Shown piece by piece: positions 8,761-20,275 of a stretch of DNA of 64,000 nt. Every line of letters starts with the position of its first letter. The first letter of the stretch is position 1. Origin of the DNA: Candidatus Eiseniibacteriota bacterium (GTDB taxonomy: Bacteria; Orphanbacterota; Orphanbacteria; Orphanbacterales; Orphanbacteraceae); NCBI GenBank assembly GCA_024276995.1, contig JAJRWB010000012.1, positions 1 through 64,000 of the forward strand, given 5' to 3'. The position numbers were made by a program, and so were the translations under genes. The notes below the pieces were generated by a model. That model ran no database searches and had not been told where the DNA came from. It was given only the letters and a program-made list of their open reading frames with translations.

Positions 8761-9924
8761 ATGCATGGGAATCGATCGTCCGTCACATCACTGCTTGCCC
8801 TTGTTTTCCCGGTTCTGTTCTCTCTTGCAACGCCCGGCGTCTTCGCGGCGACGAACGACGGCGCCCCCGCCAGTCGTGGTCAGCTGATCGTCGGATCGGC
8901 GCGCGCTTCCGGCATGGGATAGATGACCACCCTCCTCGACGACGGTTCCGTCGGGCTCTGGTGGAGTCCCGGCATGGCGGCGCTCGACGGCGACGGCAGG
9001 CTTGACTTCACCCGTTCCGACCTCGGCGGGAGCGTGGGAAAGGATATCGACCTCGACACGTGGACCCTCTTCAGCGGAGCGATCCCGGTGGGACCGGTGG
9101 TGCTGACCACCGGTCTGGGGAGGACGAAGCTCGACTTCGGCGAGAGCGAGGCGATCAACGAACAGGGTAACGTGGTCGGCACCTTCTCGTCGTACGACCG
9201 GCTCTACAACTTCCTTCTCGGTGCATCGTATCGCGGAATGGTGGGCGCCGGCGTCACGCTGGAACAGACGGATTCGAAACTCGCCCCCGAAATCGAGGGG
9301 CTCTATTCGGAAGAGGCGGAGGCTTCCGCCTGGGGCGTTTCGATCGGAATCGCGGCGAGGCCCCGTTTCCGTTTCACCCTGGACGAGAGAAGATGGACCC
9401 TCGAGGACGGCCGCGGTGCCGGCCGTTTCGCGTCTCGCGCCCCGGCGATCACCGTCTCTCCGATGGCGGCGTACGCGAGGCTCCACATGGGAGGCGATCT
9501 CACATACACCGAAAGCTCCGGCCCCCAGCAGCAGCCGAAGCAGAGTCACGCGGCTTGGGGCGGCCGACTTCGCATCGACGCCGGATCGAAGGGGGGAGTC
9601 TTCGATATCCACAGGCTCTTTTCGTGCGAACTTCTCGTCGCAGCGGAGAGCGATCGTTCCCTCGTGGGCCGGGAAAGCGACATCGATCACAACGGTTTCG
9701 AATTGGTCCTCGGGGGGATCTACTCCCTCCGCCGCGGACACGTGACCGATGACGAAGGGGGAATCGACGGTGACACCGAGGGGTGGGGGATCGGCGTGGA
9801 GGGGTTCTTCCCGATCGGATTCCGTTACGACGAGGCGAAAGTGCCCCAGGCGAACGGCGTCCCCCCGGTGACCCGGAAGGAGTTCATGATCTCGGCGGAC
9901 ATGGCGGCGTTGCTCGACTTATGG

Positions 9925-9933
<9 letters not shown>
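8761..9933 (+). CDS. Outer-membrane beta-barrel protein (PorV/UPF0164-like), interrupted by in-frame TAG
   Basis: The start is ATG 8761 after GGGAGGAG. A signal peptide (hydrophobic [19 protein letters not shown], residues about 17-35) is followed by GSARASGMG and then a TAG at 8920-8922, codon 54. The same frame continues with [21 protein letters not shown]. Together the two sides give the family signature in which GMG is followed by a short stretch and then DD-x(5)-WW-x-P-x-G-x-A, so the stop lies inside one conserved motif. The rest is alternating beta-barrel strands to codon 390. The ATG right after the stop has no Shine-Dalgarno and would give no signal peptide. Read through, the protein has about 390 residues. 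Nonsense mutation, sequence error or readthrough are all possible. Family assignment is moderate. Confidence 0.6.
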
Positions 9934-12344
<2,411 letters not shown>

Positions 12345-12348
<4 letters not shown>

Positions 12349-12917
12349 TCAACCACCCTCGCCAGTTGGAGCAGTTTCGAGCTGATCTCGAGGTCCGCCG
12401 TTTTCGCGTTCGTCAGGCTGATTTCGAAGCCGAGTTTTCTTCCGTCCACGGTGAAACCGATCACCCCGCCGTGGCGGACGAAATCGGGAGACTCTCCCAC
12501 GGTGAGCACCGGTGTGCCGGCGAGAAGCGCCGCCGCCCGCCACGCCTTCTCCTTCTCCTCCCCGCCGACGACGACGACGTGGCACGTTGGCGCCTGGATC
12601 TTTTCCGGGCTTTCGACCGTCGAAACGGACAGGCTTCTTCCACGAACCGTCTTGCCGTCCACCGCGCGCACGAGAGAGACGTAAAGGGCGTTGTTTCCGG
12701 CGACGCAGATTTCGAGGGGCGAATCGTCGCCGGAGAAGTGAGCTTCGTCCCAGGTGGTGAACTTGATGAAGTTGAAGATGAAAGCGGCTTTCACGTCGGT
12801 GATGCTTGGAGAGCCCCCCGCCGCGCGCTGCGCGGGGGAGAGGAGGAGGCACGAGATGACGATGGCGCCGGAAAGAAGGCGCCGCCACCGATTCCTCGAC
12901 TCGATCGCGCGAGGCAT
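12345..12917 (-). CDS. YfiR-like (DUF4154) periplasmic protein
   Basis: A 190-residue protein with a signal peptide (hydrophobic 16-33, ending near AAGG) and the YfiR/DUF4154 pattern: [18 protein letters not shown] at about 41-58, a central CHVVVVGG strand, [12 protein letters not shown], and the end block [19 protein letters not shown]. In the YfiBNR system YfiR binds the periplasmic CHASE8 region of the diguanylate cyclase YfiN and holds it inactive. Here it is translationally coupled to a kinase with a CHASE8-like sensor, so it most likely gates that kinase. Start ATG 12917 follows GGGGGAGG at three bases. Confidence 0.82.
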
Positions 12918-13096
12918 GATCCTCCCCCGTTCCGGCGCCGGACGTCTGTCCGCCGCCGGTCAGCTGGTTCCGGGCGGTCCTTCCCCGCGGCGGGACGCCG
13001 GGAAAGGGTCCTTTTTCCCCTATCGGCCGTTTCGAGAGAGATCTTTATTATTGTGAGAGAATCGAAAGGGGGCGTGGGAGCCTTCGTGCGCCTGCC

Positions 13097-13124
13097 CGGC
13101 CGACAGCCCGGGAGTCGTCGGCCG
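13097..13124 (-). terminator. Stem-loop after the TonB receptor gene
   Basis: CGGCCGAC at 13097-13104 pairs perfectly with GTCGGCCG at 13117-13124 across a 12-base loop, 18 bases after the receptor stop. There is no clear U-tract, so it may only be a 3' protective hairpin. Confidence 0.35.
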
Positions 13125-13141
13125 TTGGCGTCGCCGCCGCT

Positions 13142-15415
13142 TCAGATATCGATCTTGATGCCGGCGAAGAACCGCCGCGGCAGGCCCGGTCTCGCCCCGG
13201 CGGGACGTGTGGCGGCGCGGTACACCCTGTCGGCCAGGTTCGTGACCGACACGAAGGCGCGGGAAAATCGATTGAGATTGTATTCGCCCGTAAGGTCGGT
13301 GACGAACCGGACGTCCGTCATACCGGCCGGGGGAACGTTCCCGTGTCCCGCCTCGGTGCGCATGGCGGTCGCGAAAGTTGTGAACAGATCGATACGCCAG
13401 GAGGAACTCTCGACACCGATGCCGGCGCTCGCCTGGTGAACGGGAAGGTAGGGGAGGAAATCCCCCTCTTCCACCCTTCCCCAAGGCGCGTAATCGCTTT
13501 CGAAGGAGTTTCGGAATCGGGCGGCGGAAAGGGTGTAGGCGATGCGCACCGGGACCGACACTCCTCCGGGCGCCGCCTCGCGGCCGGCCCGGAAGGCGAG
13601 GGACGCCTCGAGGCCGTACGAGTCGACCCGGCCGGCATTGTGCAGATCTCCCGACCCATCTCCGCCCGAGGAATAGGTATCTTTTCCGAGAAGATTCTCA
13701 TACCGGTTGAAGAAGAACGTGAGCCTAGCGCTCGTTTCGCGGTGGTCGTAGCGCCCCCCCAGCTCGTAATTGATGCTCGTTTCGGGCCGCGTGTCGTCGG
13801 CCGCTCCGGGGCCGGGGGGGGAGAAGCCGCGATGGACGCCGGCGAACGTGTGAATCTCCTCCGCCCACCGATAGTTTATGCCCATCCCCGGGATCAAAAC
13901 GTCCGTCGTGTTCCGAAAAGACTGCGGCGCAACCTCCCGGTCGGGATCGCCTTCGGCGTATTGTTTCCTTTCCATGCGGATATGCTCGAACCGCAGGCCC
14001 GGCGTGATCGACCAGTTGCCGGCGACGATCCGGTCCTCCACGAAGAACGCGGCGGCACCCGCCCCGTTCACGCGGTTGTCCCCTCCGCCCTTTTCCCCCG
14101 GAATGCCCGGGCGGGTGAGCGTCATCTCGCCCCCCCCTTCCATCCGGTAGAGGTCGGTGTATTGCAGCCGGTCCTCTTCATCGCGGTGCAACCGCACACC
14201 GGCGGTCACGTCGTGCCACGTCCGGCCCGCGAAGAAGTGGGCCGCTCCGATCGTTTCGACTCCCTCGGCATAGTAATCCCTTGCGTTCGCCTTTACCGAA
14301 AGGGCGTCGTCACTCGAGGCGCCGCCCGTGAGAAGATCGTATTCGGCGGCGTACCCTCCCGGGTCGGCGACGATGTCGGCGATCTTCGTCCCGAGCACTT
14401 TGTCGAGCTTGTACCAGTTGCGGCGGAAATCGTTCCTGTAGACGGTGGTGGTGAGGTCGAAGGTTTTCGAAAACGCCGCGTGATGGCGGAGAAGAAGGCT
14501 GCTGTGGTCGGCGTCGAGCACGTCCCGCCCCGACGCCGCGTAACGGCGAAAGGGGGATCGGATGAAATCGTCTTCCGTGAGGCCGAGATATGTTTCGTAT
14601 GAAGTTTCTCCGGTGTATCCCGCCTTGAAGGTGATTTCTTGGTAGACACGGTTGCCGGTGGAAGTGCGCCACTTCACCTTTCCGATATAGTCGGCGAGGT
14701 CGAAGCCGGTGTTTCCGCCGCCGTCGAGCGACTTGAAACCGCTGTTTCCGGCGACGTACGACTCGAACAACCAGGAGAGCCGTCTCGTCCCGTCGCCGTA
14801 CGAACCGTGGATCTTCTTCATGTCGTCGCCGCCGGCGACGGTGCTCAGCCGCAGCGATCTTCGAGGCGGGATCGGTGTGGAGCGGAAATTGAGAGCGCCT
14901 CCGCCGGTGCGCGGGCCGAAACGTATCTGGCTCGAACCTTTCCGCACCTCGATTCCGGCCATCCGTCCGGTGACGGGAAAATAATACGCCGCCGGCGCGG
15001 CGTACGGCGCCGGTGCGGCGAGCACGCCGTCCTCCATGACGGTGATGCCGGCGCTCCGCTCCGTCCCGACGCCCCGCATCCCGATGTTCGGCCGTCTCCC
15101 GAAACCATCCTCCTCGGTGATGTTGATTCCGGCGATGCGCAGGAGGACCCTGTGGATGTCGTCATATGCCTGGTTCTGCCCGTCGAGTTCGGCGCGGCCG
15201 AGGGTATCGAGAGAACCGACGGTGCCCGCGGCCCTTCCGGGTGATCCGACGACGGAAATCGCATCGAGGATCCGCGCCGGGATCGGCAACGAAGACGCCG
15301 GGTCTTCCCGATCCGCCGCCGTCGCGAACGCCGGGATCAGGAGGAGGAAAGGAAGTGATATCACCGAGACGCCTCTCCCCGCCGGGAGGGCCTCGGGCAG
15401 CCGGGGGATTCTCAT
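13142..15415 (-). CDS. TonB-dependent outer-membrane receptor, FecA-like
   Basis: A 757-residue receptor. Signal peptide near 18-34 (SVISLPFLLLIPAFATA), then a plug domain with RRPNIGMRGVGTERSAGITV and GGGALNFRSTPIP, then the 22-strand barrel. The plug pattern and the following NRVYQEITFKAGYTGETSYE segment resemble ferric-citrate receptors (FecA) more than cobalamin receptors. It would import a ferric chelate with energy from TonB-ExbBD, which are not in this window. ATG 15415 is preferred over a frame start at 15475 because AAAGGAG lies about 9 bases before it. A palindrome at 15534-15549 and the DtxR-type gene just upstream on the same strand indicate iron regulation. Confidence 0.9.
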   Translation of the reverse strand: MRIPRLPEALPAGRGVSVISLPFLLLIPAFATAADREDPASSLPIPARILDAISVVGSPGRAAGTVGSLDTLGRAELDGQNQAYDDIHRVLLRIAGINITEEDGFGRRPNIGMRGVGTERSAGITVMEDGVLAAPAPYAAPAAYYFPVTGRMAGIEVRKGSSQIRFGPRTGGGALNFRSTPIPPRRSLRLSTVAGGDDMKKIHGSYGDGTRRLSWLFESYVAGNSGFKSLDGGGNTGFDLADYIGKVKWRTSTGNRVYQEITFKAGYTGETSYETYLGLTEDDFIRSPFRRYAASGRDVLDADHSSLLLRHHAAFSKTFDLTTTVYRNDFRRNWYKLDKVLGTKIADIVADPGGYAAEYDLLTGGASSDDALSVKANARDYYAEGVETIGAAHFFAGRTWHDVTAGVRLHRDEEDRLQYTDLYRMEGGGEMTLTRPGIPGEKGGGDNRVNGAGAAAFFVEDRIVAGNWSITPGLRFEHIRMERKQYAEGDPDREVAPQSFRNTTDVLIPGMGINYRWAEEIHTFAGVHRGFSPPGPGAADDTRPETSINYELGGRYDHRETSARLTFFFNRYENLLGKDTYSSGGDGSGDLHNAGRVDSYGLEASLAFRAGREAAPGGVSVPVRIAYTLSAARFRNSFESDYAPWGRVEEGDFLPYLPVHQASAGIGVESSSWRIDLFTTFATAMRTEAGHGNVPPAGMTDVRFVTDLTGEYNLNRFSRAFVSVTNLADRVYRAATRPAGARPGLPRRFFAGIKIDI

Positions 15416-15533
15416 CGGGAATAGCTCCTTTCGTTTCGCCGGACGGTTTCCCGCCCGGGAATTAGGGATGCACAACAGTCAACTTCCAAAAAACCGTGTG
15501 GTTATGGTATTGCGTCGATGTCGGCCCGGAAAT

Positions 15534-15549
15534 GTTAGGGCAGCCTAAC
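15534..15549. promoter_or_regulatory. DtxR/IdeR-type operator-like palindrome upstream of the TonB receptor
   Basis: GTTAGG GCAG CCTAAC is a perfect inverted repeat with six-base arms. It resembles the DtxR/IdeR core (TTAGG-N4-CCTAA) and lies between the regulator stop and the receptor start, 118 bases upstream of ATG 15415. Confidence 0.65.
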
Positions 15550-15572
15550 TCTCGGGACGAAAAAAAGGGTCT

Positions 15573-16070
15573 TTATAGATCGCAGCGGGGCTCACCTCCT
15601 TCGGCAACGCATCGTTCGCACTTTCCTCCCTTTTCCATATTTCTGGCCCACGTGACGAAATGATCGAGCATCTCCCCCGGTCCGAGGGGGCAAACCCGGA
15701 GAAACTCGAGGAAGAGGCTGAATCGGGCGAGCGTCCTGCGGCTTACCACGTGCTCGAGGGTGCAGGCGTCCCGCCGCGCGGTCGCCTCGGGAAGGCCGAG
15801 CACCTCGTTCAGGAAACGGTAGATCAGATTGTTCCGCTCGAGCACCTTGACGGCGACCGATTCCCCCTCCTCGGTGAGGGCGACCTTGCCGTACGGGTTA
15901 TGGCCGACGAGTCCACGCTTGTGAAGAGTGTCGACGGCGCCGCTCACCGAGGGCATGGTGACGCCGAGGCGCTCGGCGATCATTTTCACCCGTGGCTGCT
16001 TTCCCTCGTCGATGATCTCGAAGATCGTCTTGAGGTACATCTCCATGTTCGGCGTCAGCTCTTCGGGCAT
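15573..16070 (-). CDS. DtxR/IdeR-type metal-dependent transcriptional repressor
   Basis: A 165-residue regulator: winged-helix DNA-binding domain (residues 1-70, recognition part VTMPSVSGAVDTLHKRGLV) and dimerisation domain (72-142). The primary metal site of DtxR is matched by M11, C103, E106 and H107 (DACTLEHVVS); Met and Cys, rather than the Asp and Glu of MntR, point to Fe(II). The ancillary-site residues of DtxR appear to be replaced (N80, Y84, R99). Instead of an SH3-like domain there is a short tail with C151, C154 and C163. ATG 16070 follows GGAG at 7 bases; the longer frame to GTG 16097 would begin at the predicted transcript start. It sits directly upstream of the receptor gene. Confidence 0.87.
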   Translation of the reverse strand: MPEELTPNMEMYLKTIFEIIDEGKQPRVKMIAERLGVTMPSVSGAVDTLHKRGLVGHNPYGKVALTEEGESVAVKVLERNNLIYRFLNEVLGLPEATARRDACTLEHVVSRRTLARFSLFLEFLRVCPLGPGEMLDHFVTWARNMEKGGKCERCVAEGGEPRCDL

Positions 16071-16103
16071 CGTCGATCTCCGTAGAGTGGGTGTCACGTT
16101 TTC

Positions 16104-16132
16104 AGAATAGGCGGTGCATCGCCGTGGAGCAA
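16104..16132 (-). promoter_or_regulatory. Promoter of the DtxR-type regulator
   Basis: On the minus strand TTGCTC (16127-16132) and TATTCT (16104-16109) are spaced by 17 bases. The predicted transcript start is near 16097, which supports ATG 16070 as the translation start. Confidence 0.55.
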
Positions 16133-16140
16133 GGAAGAAA

Positions 16141-16155
16141 TTCGGCTTGCCTAAC
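16141..16155. promoter_or_regulatory. Second DtxR-type operator-like site, upstream of the regulator gene
   Basis: Read on the minus strand this is GTTAGGCAAGCCGAA. It keeps the GTTAGG-NNAG-CC layout of the perfect palindrome at 15534-15549, with a weaker second arm. It lies just upstream of the regulator's -35 element and covers the stop codon of the adjacent glycosyltransferase gene. Autoregulation is the natural reading. Confidence 0.45.
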
Positions 16156-17347
16156 TTTTTTCGGCGATCTTCTCTTCGAGGAGGGAGAGTATCGTTTCCG
16201 CCCGGTTTTGCCAGGAATGGAGGGCTACCGCCGCCGCCCTCCTTCTCGCCAGGTCGAGAGAGTCATTCTCGGCCGCTTCGATCACCCCCTCGGCGAAGGA
16301 ACGCCCGTCCGTGGCGAGGGTGATCAGGCTTGCGAAGGGGCCGGTTCCCGCCACAGGCGTGGCGACCACCGGGCGCCCGGCGGCGAGGTACTCGTAGATC
16401 TTGAGCGGATCGTTCCCCCGGGTATGGGCGTTGTCGGCGTGGGGAAGCGCGCACACGGTGAACCGCCGATACCATGCCGGGAGTTCGTCGTAAGGGACCC
16501 GCGGGAGAAAGGTCACGTTCTTCCGGTGTCCGAGACCGCGTACCGCGGCCTCCTCCCTGTCGCCGAGAGCGACGAATTCCCAGCCGTCGAGCCGATCGAG
16601 CGCGCCGACGAGAAGATCGATGTCGATCCTGGCCGACGTGAAGACGCCGGTGTACGCCAGGATCGGCCTGCGCCCCGCCGCGCGAAGAGGGCCGGGGCAC
16701 GGGAGCTCTTCCCGCCAGGCGCGGCTCATCCCTTCCACGTCCGCCCCGTTCGGCACCACCACCGGGTCGGCGCCGTACTCGCGGGCGATGCGCGCCACGT
16801 TCTCGTTCACCGCGGTGACGGCGCACGACAGACGGACGAGCGAGAGGAGCCGTTTCTCAAGGGCGGCCCGGGCGGCCTTCGAATTCGCGTAGGCGTCGAA
16901 CTGGAAGAAGTCGTCGGTCCAGTCGAAGAGGAGGGGATGCGATCGGGCGAGTCTTTCGAGGAGGGGTGCGGCGGAAGGTGCGATCGCATTTGTCACCACG
17001 GCGAAATCTCCCCCGGCGAGGTGTTCGATCTTCCGTGCGTTCCGTTCCGTTTCATGCCGTCGCAGCGAGGCGATCCTTCCGGAGAAGGGAACGACCCGCA
17101 GGGGCGTGAATCGCCGGGGGGTGCCGGGCGCCTCGCGGTCGCCGGTAGGTCTCCACGATTTCACTGCTTTCACGGGGTGGGCGAGCGACTTCTCCACGGC
17201 GGCGATGACATCCACTTCCGGATCGACGAAGAGTACGCGTTCCACGGACGGGTGCGCGAGGAAGGCGGAGGCGAGGGAGTGCGCGCGCCGGTGGAGGTCG
17301 TCCCACCGATGGAGGGAGACGTGGACGATCCTGCGCACGGCGGTCAT
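16151..17347 (-). CDS. Glycosyltransferase, GT4-like (GT-B fold)
   Basis: A 398-residue cytosolic GT-B protein. The N-terminal domain has FDWTDDFFQFDAYAN near the domain middle, and the nucleotide-sugar domain has RRPILAYTGVF, ALPHADNAHTRGNDPLKIYEYLAAGRPVV and VATPV. The HTRGNDPLKIYEYLAAG stretch is the donor-binding E-x7-E-like region of TuaH-type and related GT4 enzymes. It is the last gene of a three-gene minus-strand block with a flippase and another GT4; its ATG overlaps the flippase TGA. The sugar and acceptor are unknown. It ends with TAG inside an iron-operator-like site. Confidence 0.8.
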   Translation of the reverse strand: MTAVRRIVHVSLHRWDDLHRRAHSLASAFLAHPSVERVLFVDPEVDVIAAVEKSLAHPVKAVKSWRPTGDREAPGTPRRFTPLRVVPFSGRIASLRRHETERNARKIEHLAGGDFAVVTNAIAPSAAPLLERLARSHPLLFDWTDDFFQFDAYANSKAARAALEKRLLSLVRLSCAVTAVNENVARIAREYGADPVVVPNGADVEGMSRAWREELPCPGPLRAAGRRPILAYTGVFTSARIDIDLLVGALDRLDGWEFVALGDREEAAVRGLGHRKNVTFLPRVPYDELPAWYRRFTVCALPHADNAHTRGNDPLKIYEYLAAGRPVVATPVAGTGPFASLITLATDGRSFAEGVIEAAENDSLDLARRRAAAVALHSWQNRAETILSLLEEKIAEKS

Positions 17348-18879
17348 CGGCGTTCGCCCCGTCGCAGGCCGGGCCGGAGCGCCCCGCGGGCGAGATCGGC
17401 GATTTCATTCCAATACTCCCTGTAGATCAGGAAGAACGAAGCGACGTAGACCGCCACCCCCGCGGGGACGAGAGCGGCGAGGTGAACGATGTCGGACACG
17501 CCGGCCGGCAGGAGGAAGAGCCGAATGGATAAAAGGAGGGCGACCATGATCGAAGAGCAGACCGCCGCGGGAACGAGGGCGCCGAGCCAGCGCCGGAAGG
17601 GGAGTTCGATCAGCCGCGTGGCGATCCATGCGGGGAGAAGGGATGCGAAGGAGGCGATCGTAACGCCGGCGGCGATGCCGACCACCCCCCAGCGCGAGAA
17701 GAGATAGACGAAGACGAAGGTGAGCGGCAACCGGACCATGCTCCACTTGAACCCGATGTCGGGCCTCCCCTTGGCGTTGAGCACGGCGCCGTTCGTGGCG
17801 AGGATCGAGCGGGCCAACGCGGAGAAGCAAAGGATCCTCAACGGGAGGATCACCGGCTCCCACCGCTCGCCGTAGAGGGTGCGCACGAAGGGGGCGGCGA
17901 CCACCGCCAGGCCGGTGAGGAACGGGAAGCCGGCGAGGGAGATTACGCGAAGCGCCTTGACGAGCCCCCGCCCGAACCGCTCGTTGTCGTCCTGCACGCG
18001 GCAGTACACCGGGAAGAGAACACGGTTCAGTGATGAAGTAAATCCGGTCTGAACTGTGTGGGGCACGGAATAGGAGAACTGGTAGAATCCGAGACGCGTC
18101 GAATCGAGCAGCTTTCCGATGAGGATGAAATCGATGTGCCTCGAGAAGTAATCGAAAATCGCCGCGCCGGTGAGATTGATTCCGAAGTGAAACAGCTCCT
18201 TGAACTTCGACCACCGGAAGCGAAACGACGGCTTCCACGGGTGCGCGAAGAAGCGCGCCGTCGAGCCGGCGAAGTTCATTGCAAGGTCGCCGGCGACAAG
18301 GGCCCAGACCCCCTTGTGGAAGACCACGGCGAGGGTGATCGCCGTGACGGCCCGGATCGCCACGGTGGAGATCTGGATGATCGCCAGCGTCCGGAAACGG
18401 AGATCCTTCCGGAGGAGGCAGCCGTGGGCCCAGGAGAACGAGTTGATCAGGAAGTTCAGGGAGAGGGCACACGCTACGGGCCTGACCATTTCGTTGTGGA
18501 AAAAGCGCGCGGCGAGGGGCGCGGTGCCGATGGTGATCACCGTGAGCAGCGCGCCCGCCCCCACGTTGAACCAATACGACGTGGCGATATGCTCCTCATC
18601 CACTTCCTTCCTGTAGATGATCGCGGCGCCGAGGCCGAAGTTGCCCAGGAGCGTGACGAGGCCGGTCACAATGGCGACGATACCGACGATGCCGAAATCG
18701 GAGGGCAAGAGAAAACGGGCGAGCACGGCGGTGCCCGCGATGCTGAGGAGTTGGCCGCCCACCAGGGAGGAGGCCGACCATAGGACGCTCCGCGCCGTGG
18801 TGATCTTCAACCCGGCATCGTCCTCCGCCGTCCCCACGTTGCACGGTGCCGGACCGTTCTCTTTTTCCTCGTCAGTCAT
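17344..18879 (-). CDS. Polysaccharide flippase, MOP/Wzx type
   Basis: A 511-residue protein with about 12-14 transmembrane helices. The N-terminal ARSVLWSASSLVGGQLLSIAGTAVLARFL, followed by LLPSDFGIVGIVAIVTGLV, is typical of the RfbX/Wzx and LPS-biosynthesis flippase families that move undecaprenyl-linked glycans across the inner membrane. A 25-residue hydrophilic N-terminus precedes helix 1. The start overlaps the preceding GT4 gene by 8 bases and its stop overlaps the following GT4 by 4 bases, so all three form one unit. A second flippase of the same family lies at 31761-33263. Confidence 0.87.
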   Translation of the reverse strand: MTDEEKENGPAPCNVGTAEDDAGLKITTARSVLWSASSLVGGQLLSIAGTAVLARFLLPSDFGIVGIVAIVTGLVTLLGNFGLGAAIIYRKEVDEEHIATSYWFNVGAGALLTVITIGTAPLAARFFHNEMVRPVACALSLNFLINSFSWAHGCLLRKDLRFRTLAIIQISTVAIRAVTAITLAVVFHKGVWALVAGDLAMNFAGSTARFFAHPWKPSFRFRWSKFKELFHFGINLTGAAIFDYFSRHIDFILIGKLLDSTRLGFYQFSYSVPHTVQTGFTSSLNRVLFPVYCRVQDDNERFGRGLVKALRVISLAGFPFLTGLAVVAAPFVRTLYGERWEPVILPLRILCFSALARSILATNGAVLNAKGRPDIGFKWSMVRLPLTFVFVYLFSRWGVVGIAAGVTIASFASLLPAWIATRLIELPFRRWLGALVPAAVCSSIMVALLLSIRLFLLPAGVSDIVHLAALVPAGVAVYVASFFLIYREYWNEIADLARGALRPGLRRGERR

Positions 18880-20077
18880 GGTCCGGCTCTTCCCCCGCTT
18901 CGCGCGGCCCGAAGAAGATCTCCCTGCGACGCTCGACGATTGCCGGTAGAGAGAACCTTGCGAGAACGCGGTGCCGGGCGGCGGCGCCGAGCTTCGCGCG
19001 GAGCGCCCCGTCGGCGAGAAGAGCGGCGAGCGCCTCCGCGAGGAGGGACGCGCTTTCCGGTTCCACCAAAAGCCCCGTCTCTTCGTGTTCCACCAGTTCC
19101 CCCATTCCGGTGATCCGCGGCGCCACCACCGGAAGGGCGCAGCTCATCGCCTCGAGAACCGCCACGGGAAGACCCTCCGAACGACTCGAGAGGGCGAAGA
19201 TCTCCGCGCTCTTCAGCCGCCGGCTCACCTCTTCGCGGGGAAGATCGCCGGCGAGTTCCACTACGCCGGTGAGACCTTGCCGGTCGATTCTCGCCGCCAG
19301 GGCGTCTCTCTGCGACCCGTCGCCGATGATTTCCGTCCGGAAGGAAACGCCCTTTTCCTTCAGCAGGGCGCAGGCGTCCACGAGATGGTGGAGCGCCTTC
19401 ACCGGCTCGAGCCGGGCCACGGTGAGGATCTTCCCACCCGTCTTCTTCGCCCTCTCCCCCGGAGAGAATCGCGCCGCGTCGACGCCGTTCGGCACGACAT
19501 GGATCTTTCGGGGGGCGATACCGAACTCCCTTGTCATATGATCGGCGTTGAAGCGGCTCGGGGTGAGCACCGCGGAGGCCCGTTCGGCGAGGAAGGAAAG
19601 GTGGGGATGCGGCTCGACGAGCAGGTCGGAGCCGTGGACGGTAAAGGAGAAGGGGATACCGCTCAGGAGTGAGAGGCATACCGCGTGGTCCGCCGCCTCG
19701 TTCGCGAAATGGGCGTGAATGTGAGTCGCGCCGGCGCGAAGGAGCCGGGCGACGCGGGGCATCGACTGTGTGAACGTGTAGTGGAAGCGATCCTTCAAAG
19801 GGCCGTTGAAGAGCCGGTACGCTTCTCCCGTCCGCGACGGCCCCCTCGCCCACAGACCGGTGAGGGCGATCGCCTTGGCCGCCTTTCCCGCGGAGCGATC
19901 CGAAAGGTACGTTACCCGGTCGAGCACCTCTTCCGCACCGGCGCGGGCGGAATCATCTTTCCATCGACCGAGCGCCCAGACGGCGAAGGGGACGCCGGCC
20001 TTTTTCATCTCGATCAGCTCGTCGAGGATGAACGCCTCGGAGAGCTTCGGGAAGAACTTTATGATATAAACGACCAT
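18872..20077 (-). CDS. Glycosyltransferase GT4, WcaL/AmsK-like
   Basis: A 401-residue GT4 enzyme. It begins VVYIIKFFPKLSEAFILDEL, the hallmark start of colanic-acid-type transferases such as WcaL and AmsK (PKLSETFI). The C-terminal domain has KILTVARLEPVKALHHLVDA, and the donor-binding stretch ALSSRSEGLPVAVLEAMSCALPVVAP with E-x7-E. It probably adds a sugar to a lipid-linked repeat unit at the cytosolic membrane face, which the overlapping flippase gene product would then export. A 58-codon ORF ends 21 bases upstream on the same strand. Confidence 0.85.
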   Translation of the reverse strand: MVVYIIKFFPKLSEAFILDELIEMKKAGVPFAVWALGRWKDDSARAGAEEVLDRVTYLSDRSAGKAAKAIALTGLWARGPSRTGEAYRLFNGPLKDRFHYTFTQSMPRVARLLRAGATHIHAHFANEAADHAVCLSLLSGIPFSFTVHGSDLLVEPHPHLSFLAERASAVLTPSRFNADHMTREFGIAPRKIHVVPNGVDAARFSPGERAKKTGGKILTVARLEPVKALHHLVDACALLKEKGVSFRTEIIGDGSQRDALAARIDRQGLTGVVELAGDLPREEVSRRLKSAEIFALSSRSEGLPVAVLEAMSCALPVVAPRITGMGELVEHEETGLLVEPESASLLAEALAALLADGALRAKLGAAARHRVLARFSLPAIVERRREIFFGPREAGEEPDHD

Positions 20078-20098
20078 GAACGCCTCGCGGTGGGAACG

Positions 20099-20275
20099 CT
20101 ACGGTCTGACGGCGGCGCTGAACTCGCGCGGATCGTATTCTCCTTCAGATCGGTCGGCCGGGACGCCCACACCGCCGTCTTCCGTCATGGCGGTCGCCAT
20201 GAGGGGAAAGAGCGCGTCCGCCCGAAGCGGTTCGACCAGCCTGGTCATGAACAACACCTCTTTTCCCGGCGGCAT
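20099..20275 (-). CDS. Small hypothetical protein, 58 aa
   Basis: A 58-codon frame starts at ATG 20275 with GAGG five bases upstream and ends with TAG 20099-20101, 21 bases before the GT4 gene on the same strand. The protein begins MPPGKEVLFMTRLVEPLRAD and ends EYDPREFSAAVRP. It has no membrane helix and no motif I recognise. Most third positions are G or C, as in the neighbouring genes, which favours real coding. It could be a small conserved protein, a leader peptide or a gene remnant. The rest of the 20078-20421 gap holds only a possible TATGAT element (20291-20296) and short GC-rich inverted repeats. Confidence 0.35.
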   Translation of the reverse strand: MPPGKEVLFMTRLVEPLRADALFPLMATAMTEDGGVGVPADRSEGEYDPREFSAAVRP

